Part shown: positions 8,285 through 14,494 of the stretch, in pieces
How the letters are laid out: every line of letters begins with the position of its first letter
How positions within the stretch are numbered: the stretch's first letter is position 1
Assembly: GCA_947038175.1 (NCBI GenBank)
Contig: CAMQVJ010000026.1
Location: 1 to 32,153, forward strand
DNA: 32,153 bases
DNA from: an uncultured Desulfovibrio sp.
GTDB lineage: Bacteria > Desulfobacterota > Desulfovibrionia > Desulfovibrionales > Desulfovibrionaceae
Reading direction: 5' to 3'
Notes under the pieces: generated by a model
Databases searched by the model: none
Told to the model about the DNA's origin: nothing
What the model saw: only the letters and a program-made list of their open reading frames with translations
Program-made: the position numbers and the translations under genes

Positions 8285-9289
8285 ATGATAAATTTTTGTT
8301 CACGTTTACTTATTCTGCTTTCTTCTCTTCTTGTTTTGTCAGCGTGTGAGGAAAAAAAAACTGAAAAAGATGCTGAAATTAAAATTGGTATTTTAATGTA
8401 TGGAAATAATGATCCTTATATAGCAAAAGTGGCTGCAAATTTAGAAAGTGAAATGGGGAAGGTGGGGAAAGTTTATATTGAGTGGGCTGAGAGTTCGCAG
8501 GCCACTCAAAATACACAATTTTTGCTTATGATTGAAAAAGACATTGATATTTTGCTTGCAAATATTGTTGAGCCCGTTATAGCTCCTCGTATAATGGACC
8601 AAGCAAAAATCAATAATATTCCTGTGGTCTTTTTTGATAGAGAACCTGATTTGAAGCGTTTGGATAAGTATTCAAATATGATTTATGTTGGGACGGATGC
8701 CAAGAAATCTGGTGTAATGCAGGGTGAGATGATAAGCGCGATATGGAAAAATAATCCCCAATATGATCGTAATAATGATGGTATTATGCAATATATAATG
8801 CTACGGGGAAATTCCGATAGTGTTGAAGCAACGGCACGTACAATAAATAGTGTTGGTCGTACTAAAGAATTGGGTATAGAAATGTCTCAACTTTGTGAGA
8901 CCTTTGTGTGCAACGGGGATAGAGTACTTGCTCAAGATGCTATGCGCTATGTAATGCTTAGTCATAAAGAAGATGTCGAGTTTGTTATTGCAAACAATGA
9001 TAATATGGGACTTGGAGCTATCGATATTTTGCAATCTTTTGGGTATAATATTGGCGGCACTACTAGGCAGATTCCTGTCTTCGGTGTAAATGCTATTGAT
9101 GAGGCGCTTATTTATATTAAAGAAGGTTTTATGAGTGGGACTGTAAAACAAGATGCTACCAAGATGGCAGAAGTCATCGCCATAACAGCAAAAAATCTTT
9201 TAGATGGCAAAAATCCTTTGGCTGGAACTGATTTAAAATGGGACAGCAGCGGCACGGCTTTGCGCATCGATTATGAAGTTGTACGGTAG
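8285..9289 (+). CDS. Periplasmic galactose-binding-protein-like (MglB-type) lipoprotein
   Basis: A 334-residue solute-binding protein with a lipoprotein signal: hydrophobic core residues 8-18, then lipobox LSAC with Cys21 as the lipidated residue. The mature part follows the type I periplasmic-binding fold of E. coli MglB: KIGILMYGNNDPYI, LANIVEP, PVVFFDREP, YVGTDAKKSG, then the calcium loop DRNNDGIMQ (MglB has DLNKDGQIQ), NNDNMGLGAI, IPVFGVNAID and GTVKQDATKMA. The calcium loop is conserved, but some sugar contacts look altered (VDAL of MglB is VNAI here, and no clear stacking Trp), so the ligand may not be galactose. No ABC ATPase or permease gene is near; the tight spacing behind the hybrid kinase suggests a sensory role like LuxP with LuxQ. 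Confidence 0.88.
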   Translation: MINFCSRLLILLSSLLVLSACEEKKTEKDAEIKIGILMYGNNDPYIAKVAANLESEMGKVGKVYIEWAESSQATQNTQFLLMIEKDIDILLANIVEPVIAPRIMDQAKINNIPVVFFDREPDLKRLDKYSNMIYVGTDAKKSGVMQGEMISAIWKNNPQYDRNNDGIMQYIMLRGNSDSVEATARTINSVGRTKELGIEMSQLCETFVCNGDRVLAQDAMRYVMLSHKEDVEFVIANNDNMGLGAIDILQSFGYNIGGTTRQIPVFGVNAIDEALIYIKEGFMSGTVKQDATKMAEVIAITAKNLLDGKNPLAGTDLKWDSSGTALRIDYEVVR

Positions 9290-9345
9290 AATCTTTATTG
9301 TTGTTCTTGTGTGAGCATGATGAAAAATGATAGTGACTTTATTTG

Positions 9346-9376
9346 GGGGAGGGACGAGTCTCTCCCTTTCTTTTTT
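9346..9376 (+). terminator. Intrinsic terminator after the binding-protein gene
   Basis: A G-rich arm pairs with TCTCCCT (core 9350-9354 with 9363-9367, extended by wobble pairs) and is followed by TTTC and a run of six T. It ends the kinase-lipoprotein transcript about 60 bases after the stop codon. Confidence 0.75.
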
Positions 9377-9452
9377 AACGAGAAGGGTAATATGAAAATA
9401 ATAAATCCTCTCTTATGACTGAATATTTTAAATGCAAAAAACTTAAAACAGA

Positions 9453-9488
9453 AATTCTCATAACTAAAAAATTTTAGTTATGAGAATT
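9453..9488. repeat. 17-bp near-perfect AT-rich palindrome
   Basis: The arms AATTCTCATAACTAAAA (9453-9469) and its exact reverse complement (9472-9488) are separated by two bases. No T-run follows on either strand, so it is not a canonical terminator. It could be a cruciform or a regulator site. Confidence 0.8.
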
Positions 9489-9540
9489 CTAAAAACATTT
9501 GTATGTTTTTCTGAGAAATGTCTTTGGGCGAAACATAAAC

Positions 9541-9563
9541 TTTCCTTAGTTTAACTGAGGAAA
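9541..9563. repeat. 11-bp imperfect palindrome between the ArsR terminator and the AT-rich palindrome
   Basis: TTTCCTTAGTT (9541-9551) and AACTGAGGAAA (9553-9563) pair with one G/T exception around a single central base. It abuts the A-run of the minus-strand terminator, so on the minus strand it would form a second hairpin directly after the T-run. Confidence 0.65.
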
Positions 9564-9590
9564 AAAGATATTGCTCTAGGCAAAGAGCAA
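9561..9590 (-). terminator. Intrinsic terminator of the ArsR-type gene
   Basis: On the minus strand a perfect 7-bp stem (TTGCTCT 9571-9577 with AGAGCAA 9584-9590) is followed by TATC and a run of six T (plus-strand A-run at 9561-9566). It lies 16 bases beyond the ArsR stop. Confidence 0.8.
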
Positions 9591-9606
9591 CACGAAACGA
9601 AAAGGT

Positions 9607-9933
9607 TTATTTCACTGGTTTAGTAATGAGGTGCTCAGTATATTCATTGAATATTTCAACTGCTTGGTAGAAGAGGTCTATGTTAGGTCTGTAGTAGACT
9701 TCCCGGCCTCGTTTCGTCGCAGTTATAAGCCCTGCATACTGGAGGGTGCCAACATGGTGAACAACAGCAGACCGACTGAGCGGTATGGTATCGACAATGG
9801 TCTTTAGGCTAATCTCTTCATCTTTTTCAAAGAGTAGCATAATGGTTTGTCTATATTTATCGCCAAGCGCTGCGAAGATTCGTGCTATTGGTTCCCATTC
9901 CATGGGTAAATTATCAACATAATGTATATTCAT
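9607..9933 (-). CDS. ArsR/SmtB-type winged-helix transcriptional regulator
   Basis: A 108-residue one-domain regulator. IFAALGDKYRQTIMLLF (~19-35) is the first helix pair of the ArsR fold; ISLKTIVDTIPLSRSAVVHH (~41-60) is the helix-turn-helix and LITATKRGREVYYRPN (~69-84) the beta wing. No CxC metal site or Cys residues are present, so it does not sense metals by the classical sites. Its ligand is unknown. The ATG at 9933 is the only possible upstream start, since an in-frame TAA lies 9-11 bases before it; no clear Shine-Dalgarno is visible. ATATATTAGTATAT at 9938-9951, just upstream, is a plausible self-operator. The gene is transcribed alone and ends at its own terminator. Confidence 0.88.
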   Translation of the reverse strand: MNIHYVDNLPMEWEPIARIFAALGDKYRQTIMLLFEKDEEISLKTIVDTIPLSRSAVVHHVGTLQYAGLITATKRGREVYYRPNIDLFYQAVEIFNEYTEHLITKPVK

Positions 9934-9937
9934 GAAG

Positions 9938-9951
9938 ATATATTAGTATAT
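9938..9951 (-). promoter_or_regulatory. Possible operator of the ArsR-type gene
   Basis: ATATA and TATAT half-sites flank TTAG four bases upstream of the ArsR start codon. ArsR-family repressors usually bind AT-rich inverted repeats overlapping their own promoters. The surrounding DNA is very AT-rich, so chance is a real alternative. Confidence 0.3.
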
Positions 9952-10217
9952 TTAGAAAATAAATTCAATACAAATTTACAAATATTTAATAAAAATAATA
10001 TACTGTTTTATTTTTTTTCGGTACACTATTTATATAGGCTACTTGAGTATACTCTCGGATGACGTGTATGTTGTTTAGGAGTTATATTTCCTGTACACAT
10101 TTATTACTTTTTTTAGAAACTCAAATGCCTCCAGTTGGTATTTATAAAAATGCCTTTCATAGATAGGTATACGAATGTTTAGAATAATTTACCATTGAGT
10201 ATAAACAAGGAAAATAT
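9952..10217. other. Divergent intergenic region, ArsR gene / glycosyltransferase
   Basis: This AT-rich spacer contains a perfect 10-bp palindrome GAGTATACTC at 10045-10054 and the related GGTATAC near 10167. No strong consensus promoter is visible, although TTGGTA (10135-10140) followed by TAGATA-like bases could serve. AAGGAA at about 10207 is the ribosome binding site of the rightward gene. Confidence 0.4.
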
Positions 10218-11786
10218 ATGGCAGACCGATATATTATTTATAAAAAACAGCTTTTAGAAAATCAATTAATTTTTAAAGATATTTTACATAAAATTAGTCA
10301 GATAAGTAATTTTGATAAAAAACTAGGTTTTATTACTAGTATATCACATCTGCTTTCTTATTATCCAACAAATAGATATGTGTTGCCTGAGATTGAAGCT
10401 ATATTTATTGAATTCGCACAGTTACTTCCTCCATGCGTTACAACTCATATAAAAGAGAAAAGTGTTTTACATGTTATGACTGAGCCTTACCATGTGGGAG
10501 GGCATACGCGTGTTGTGGAACGCTGGATAGAACAATCCGCTTGTGATGAAAAACACTCTGTGGTCTTTACTCGAGCTGATAATGGTGAGGCATCGACAAA
10601 AATAAAAAATCTTGTTAGTGCTAGAGGAGGCGGTGTTTTTTCTATATATGAAAACAGTGAACTGTCTCAAAAGGCATTTCTTCTTAAACAGATAGCATCA
10701 TCTTATGAAGTTATTATTCTCCATACGCATCCAGAGGATTACCTCCCTCTTTTAGCGTTTGGTGCGCCAGATTTCAAACGCCCAGTGATACTTTTTAATC
10801 ATGCAGATCATATTCCTTGGTATGGCATTAGTGTTGCGGATATAGTAGCGGAATTCAGGTCATGGGGAATGAGATTGACGGAAAACAATCGTGCCTGTAG
10901 CCGTAGTTTTTTACTTGGCTTACCGCAAGATACGCAGATGAATGAAAAACGATTCAGTAAAGAAGAAGCGCGACAGCTTTTAAACGTATCATTAGATGAG
11001 AAAATAATTTTAACTATTGGTTCTCCTCAAAAATATCAAGAATTACCAGGTTTAGACTTTTCTCAGTTGATACATAATTTTCTAAATATGGATGATAAGA
11101 ATACGATAATATCTATTGGTATGATGTCTGGAAAGAATCCTTATTGGGATTCTTTACAAACAAAGTATCCTGAGCGATTGAAGTTGCTTGGCTATCTTGA
11201 TAGAGACACTATGTTTTTATATATAGCCGCTTGTGATATAGTCATTGATAGCTTTCCTATGAGTGGGTGCATCGCACTTATGGACGCATTGAGTTACGAT
11301 AAACCCGTACTATCTTTAGAATGCCCCGTGGGGCAAAGTGATTTTATTTTAAATTCACCTGCTTATTGTGCTTCTATGCCAGAACTACTGAAAAAAGCAG
11401 CAATTTTATTAAAGAATAAAACTCAAAGTGATTTTCACGTGCAAGCTATTAAAAAAGTGATGAGCGATGAAGCTAACGAAAACATATGGCAAGAGCGTGT
11501 GGGAGAACTTTATCAGTTAGCGCATATTCAACATAGCGTATACCCTTGTACGCCTGATAATGTAAAAATGGATGAACTCAGTAATTTTCTTAGTGAAAAT
11601 AATATAACAGATTTCAATAATATCAATGATAAATCCCTGAAAAAGACCTTTTATAAACTTCTTGATAAGGCGTATAGCTCTTTAGATGTTTACAGACTTG
11701 TAAAATCCAAAGTATCTGCCTTGAAGTTAATAAATGAAGACCTTCGTAATCACTTATTAAGTTGCGATACACGAAGGTCTTTGTAG
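10218..11786 (+). CDS. GT-B-like glycosyltransferase of unknown acceptor
   Basis: A 522-residue soluble protein without signal peptide or membrane helix. The segment EPYHVGGHTRVVERWIEQ (~89-106) resembles the amino-terminal GG(H/x)xR nucleotide-binding loop of GT-B enzymes. VIILHTHPEDYLPL and RPVILFNHADH follow in the amino-terminal lobe. The second lobe has IILTIGSPQKYQELPG, LKLLGYLDRDTMFLYIAACDI and a glycine-containing donor loop FPMSGCIALMDALSYDKPVL (~344-363). This is the usual order in retraction-type transferases of the GT4/GT41-like groups. The last ~100 residues are helical and unassigned. AAGG lies 7 bases before the ATG. The gene stands alone; the 3' end overlaps a long hairpin. 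Donor and acceptor cannot be named. Confidence 0.75.
   Translation: MADRYIIYKKQLLENQLIFKDILHKISQISNFDKKLGFITSISHLLSYYPTNRYVLPEIEAIFIEFAQLLPPCVTTHIKEKSVLHVMTEPYHVGGHTRVVERWIEQSACDEKHSVVFTRADNGEASTKIKNLVSARGGGVFSIYENSELSQKAFLLKQIASSYEVIILHTHPEDYLPLLAFGAPDFKRPVILFNHADHIPWYGISVADIVAEFRSWGMRLTENNRACSRSFLLGLPQDTQMNEKRFSKEEARQLLNVSLDEKIILTIGSPQKYQELPGLDFSQLIHNFLNMDDKNTIISIGMMSGKNPYWDSLQTKYPERLKLLGYLDRDTMFLYIAACDIVIDSFPMSGCIALMDALSYDKPVLSLECPVGQSDFILNSPAYCASMPELLKKAAILLKNKTQSDFHVQAIKKVMSDEANENIWQERVGELYQLAHIQHSVYPCTPDNVKMDELSNFLSENNITDFNNINDKSLKKTFYKLLDKAYSSLDVYRLVKSKVSALKLINEDLRNHLLSCDTRRSL
11737..11781 (+). terminator. Long-stem hairpin overlapping the end of the glycosyltransferase gene
   Basis: AAGACCTTCGT (11737-11747) pairs perfectly with ACGAAGGTCTT (11771-11781) over a 23-base loop. 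The whole structure lies inside the last 50 coding bases. The following TTTGTAG is only a weak T-run. It sits between convergent genes and may stop transcription or protect the 3' end in either direction. Confidence 0.45.
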
Positions 11787-11846
11787 AATTATTTAATGAA
11801 TACAACAAAAGAAGTTTATATAGTTTATAGTCTAACGTAAATTATG

Positions 11847-13073
11847 TTACTTTTGTTTTTTAGGGATATAGGTGCAAAGAGGTTCTTGGGCCATAGGGTT
11901 ATCCTTCATAGAGTGGGCGCGAGCTCTACAGCCACCGCAAACCTTATGGTATTCACATATACCACATTTTCCCTCGTAGTCGTCTTGATTTCTGAACTTT
12001 TGAAACCATGGTGTTGATTTCCAAAGTTCTGGAAAATGGGTTGTTCTCACATTTCCACAGTCAAGAGTAAGATAACCACATGGTTGCACTTGCCCCGTGT
12101 GGCTTATAAAACAGAAACCTGTTCCGCCAAGGCAGCCTCTTGTCATTGCGTCCATACCAAAGTTTTCAAAGTCGACAGGAATTCCTTCCTCTTTTGCTCT
12201 TTGACGCATAATACGGTAATAATGCGGTGCGCATGTTGCTTTTAGGTGCATAGAGGTTTGTTTTCTAAAGTCATAAAACCAGTGCAAAACCTCTTCATAT
12301 TCATTTGCTGTTATGACTTCTTCTTCAATATCAGACGCTCTTCCCATAGGGACAAGCAAGAAAATATGCCATGCAGCAGCTCCAATACTTTCACATAATT
12401 TAAATATTTCCTTAAATGTATGTAAGTTTGATTTGGTAACCGTGGTATTTATTTGAAATTCAACACCTTCTTGCTTGAGAAGCTCAATGCCACGCATAGA
12501 AGCTTCAAAAGCACCTGCTACACCACGAAAGGCATCATGACTGGCAGCATCTGCACCATCAATAGAAATAGAACAACGCTGAAAACCAGCTTCTTTTATT
12601 TGTTTAGCGGATTCTTCAGTGATGAGCGTTCCATTTGGTGACATAACACAGCGCAACCCCTTGTCTCTTGCATAAGCAGCAAGCTCATACACGTCAGGGC
12701 GTATCATAGGATCTCCACCTGTGAATATGATTATAGGCTCACCTACGGAAGGAAATGTATCAATAAGCGCTTTTGCTTCAATAGTGGAAAGCTCATTTTC
12801 ATAAGGTTCTGGATGTGCTTCGGCTCGGCAATGTTTGCATGCTAAATTACAAGAGCGTGTGACTTCCCATGCAATAAGGCGGCATTTTGGAGAACCATCT
12901 GCTAAAAATCGGTTCGTATGTGGATGCATACCTGCAAGACTATGTGGGTGTCCTTTGGAATCTTTTTTGTCAGCAGATGCAGGATGCGTATTTGTATTTT
13001 CTGTGCCTAAGCTTTCATGCTCGGACATAAGAATACTTGGTGCTAATTCGGCACAATGTGAAGTGTGAGACAT
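11847..13073 (-). CDS. ahbD: Radical SAM/SPASM heme synthase AhbD (Fe-coproporphyrin III decarboxylase)
   Basis: A 408-residue radical-SAM enzyme. CNLACKHC gives the CxxxCxxC cluster ligands Cys75, Cys79 and Cys82; FTGGDP is the SAM-binding GGE-like motif. The carboxy-terminal SPASM-type region has the cysteine set GCLGGTGFCF, VQPCGY, LDCGN, GKCGICEYHKVCGGC and PLCTY for auxiliary iron-sulfur clusters. AhbD removes two propionate carboxyls of Fe-coproporphyrin III to form protoheme in the siroheme-dependent pathway of sulfate reducers and archaea. The position right after hemB (18-base gap from its stop) matches the Desulfovibrio arrangement. The related AhbC (siroheme side-chain step) is the main alternative. 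The amino terminus is rich in His. AAGGA precedes the ATG. Confidence 0.85.
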   Translation of the reverse strand: MSHTSHCAELAPSILMSEHESLGTENTNTHPASADKKDSKGHPHSLAGMHPHTNRFLADGSPKCRLIAWEVTRSCNLACKHCRAEAHPEPYENELSTIEAKALIDTFPSVGEPIIIFTGGDPMIRPDVYELAAYARDKGLRCVMSPNGTLITEESAKQIKEAGFQRCSISIDGADAASHDAFRGVAGAFEASMRGIELLKQEGVEFQINTTVTKSNLHTFKEIFKLCESIGAAAWHIFLLVPMGRASDIEEEVITANEYEEVLHWFYDFRKQTSMHLKATCAPHYYRIMRQRAKEEGIPVDFENFGMDAMTRGCLGGTGFCFISHTGQVQPCGYLTLDCGNVRTTHFPELWKSTPWFQKFRNQDDYEGKCGICEYHKVCGGCRARAHSMKDNPMAQEPLCTYIPKKQK

Positions 13074-13091
13074 ATTATTTCCTTATCGTCT

Positions 13092-14081
13092 TTATTTAAT
13101 AAGACCTTTTGCAAGTAATTCTTCAGTGAAATACGTAATCAGAAGCTTCGCTCCTGAGCGTCGCAAGCCCATAAGGGACTCTAGTATAACCGCTTCTTCG
13201 TTAATCCAACCGTTTTGTCCAGCCGCCTTTATCATGGAATATTCACCACTTACTTGATAGGCAGCAAGAGGAATATCAAAGCTATCGTACATAAGGCGAA
13301 TAATATCTTGGTATGCCCCAGCAGGTTTTATGATACCAATATCAGCGCCCTCGTCGATGTCAGCAGACATTTCCCTTATGGCTTCTTGGGCATTACCAAA
13401 ATCCATTTGATAGGTTCTACGATCGCCAAATTGTGGGCTTGATTCTGCGGCTTCACGGAAAGGACCATAATAAGCAGATGCGTATTTTACGGCATAGGAC
13501 ATAATAGGTAATTGTACATATCCTGCCTTATCAAGTGCTTGCCTAATGGCACGGACACGACCGTCCATCATATCAGAAGGAGCAACAATATCAGCGCCAG
13601 CCTTAGCGTGAGAAAGAGCTACTTTTGCTAAAAGCTCTAAGGTACTATCGTTTAAAACAACGCCTGTTTTGTCTTTTTCATTAAGTACACCACAATGCCC
13701 ATGGGAAGTGTATTCGCAAAGGCAAACGTCGGTTATAACAATAAGTTCAGGGAAATGCTTTTTGAGCATAGAAACGGCTTGTTGTACTATACCGTTTTCG
13801 TTATAGCCTTCTGACCCAACAGGATCTTTAGTTTTTGGAATACCAAAAAGTAAAACAGATTTCAATCCATGAGAAATCGAGAGCTCGACAGATTTTTTAA
13901 GCTCTGCTAACGATAATTGAAATTGCCCTGGCATAGCAGATATGGGCTTTTTGAAATTCTCGTCATCGGTTTCTACTACAAAGTAAGGCATAACAAGATC
14001 GGCAGGCTTTATATGTGTTTCTCTTAATATGTCTCGCAAAGCAGGGGTATTTCTTAAACGGCGTCCTCTAAAAAACTCCAT
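13092..14081 (-). CDS. hemB: Delta-aminolevulinic acid dehydratase (porphobilinogen synthase)
   Basis: HemB condenses two 5-aminolevulinate molecules to porphobilinogen, the shared entry to siroheme, cobalamin and heme. I place the start at ATG 14081, giving 329 residues, because TAAGGAG lies 7 bases upstream and the product then begins MEFFRGRRLRNTPALRD as in the family; an in-frame ATG at 14123 would add 14 untypical residues and has no site. Zinc ligands Cys120, Cys122 and Cys130 (DVCLCEYTSHGHC) show a zinc-dependent active site. The two Schiff-base lysines are Lys199 (SYAVKYASAYYGPFRE) and Lys252 (GIIKPAGAYQD). It is followed by ahbD, so the pair probably feeds the alternative heme route. 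Confidence 0.95.
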   Translation of the reverse strand: MEFFRGRRLRNTPALRDILRETHIKPADLVMPYFVVETDDENFKKPISAMPGQFQLSLAELKKSVELSISHGLKSVLLFGIPKTKDPVGSEGYNENGIVQQAVSMLKKHFPELIVITDVCLCEYTSHGHCGVLNEKDKTGVVLNDSTLELLAKVALSHAKAGADIVAPSDMMDGRVRAIRQALDKAGYVQLPIMSYAVKYASAYYGPFREAAESSPQFGDRRTYQMDFGNAQEAIREMSADIDEGADIGIIKPAGAYQDIIRLMYDSFDIPLAAYQVSGEYSMIKAAGQNGWINEEAVILESLMGLRRSGAKLLITYFTEELLAKGLIK

Positions 14082-14390
14082 TTTGTATCTCCTTAGAAAA
14101 ATGATTATTTTATATTTGTACATATTTTACAAAAATAAAAAATACTCCTTTTTCTGAGCTTTGTATACTGTGAAATATTAAAAAAAAGTAAGACAAATAA
14201 TCGGGAGCTATAATTCGAAGGGGGAGAATAGATGTAGTCATTTATGTAAAAGACATAAAGGGTATAAAAATATAAAAGACGACAAAAAAGGAGAACAATA
14301 GAAAAGAGAATATATTGTTTGGATATTTTGATAAGCGTTTGTATAATTTCTTCTAAGCGATAGGAAAAATAACCTGCTTGACACAATTAG

Positions 14391-14431
14391 AAGAAGGGGA
14401 AAATCATAACGTATATTGTTATAACTTCCCC
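14391..14431 (-). terminator. Probable terminator of the TagF-like/YidC-phosphatase operon
   Basis: Read leftward, GGGGAA (plus 14426-14431) and TTCCCC (plus 14397-14402) form the base and ATAAC/GTTAT the inner stem around an AATATAC loop, with a small asymmetric bulge between. TTCTTCTAATT follows, a modest T-rich tail. It lies 63 bases past the stop codon at 14495. Confidence 0.6.
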
Positions 14432-14437
14432 CTCGTC

Positions 14438-14469
14438 TTAATTATTATTCTGCTTAATTATTATTATGC
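14438..14469. repeat. Tandem 16-base duplication
   Basis: TTAATTATTATTCTGC (14438-14453) is followed directly by TTAATTATTATTATGC (14454-14469), a single difference. It lies between the operon stop codon and its terminator hairpin. Confidence 0.8.
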
Positions 14470-14494
14470 TAAAGTCTTCTACTCCGTGTAATGA

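Larger units (their letters stand above)
9290..9606. other. Convergent intergenic region with four hairpins
   Basis: 317 gene-free bases separate the plus-strand lipoprotein from the minus-strand ArsR gene. The region holds a plus-strand intrinsic terminator, a 17-bp near-perfect AT-rich palindrome, a second 11-bp imperfect palindrome (9541-9563) and a minus-strand terminator. No open frame with a plausible start was seen between them. Confidence 0.7.
14082..14494. other. AT-rich region upstream of hemB
   Basis: About 410 bases lie between the hemB start and the stop of the YidC-phosphatase gene, both leftward. It holds the terminator of the upstream operon (14391-14431), a 16-base tandem duplication and, presumably, the hemB promoter. 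An open frame at 14105-14386 has no ribosome binding site and an implausible composition, so no gene is called. Confidence 0.6.

Noticed and set aside
14082..14123. Extended hemB start adding 14 residues
   Set aside because: The extension lacks a properly spaced ribosome binding site, while ATG 14081 has TAAGGAG seven bases upstream and matches the family start.
14105..14386. 93-codon open frame upstream of hemB
   Set aside because: No ribosome binding site, Phe/Tyr/Ile-rich composition expected of AT-rich noncoding DNA, and it overlaps the hemB leader.
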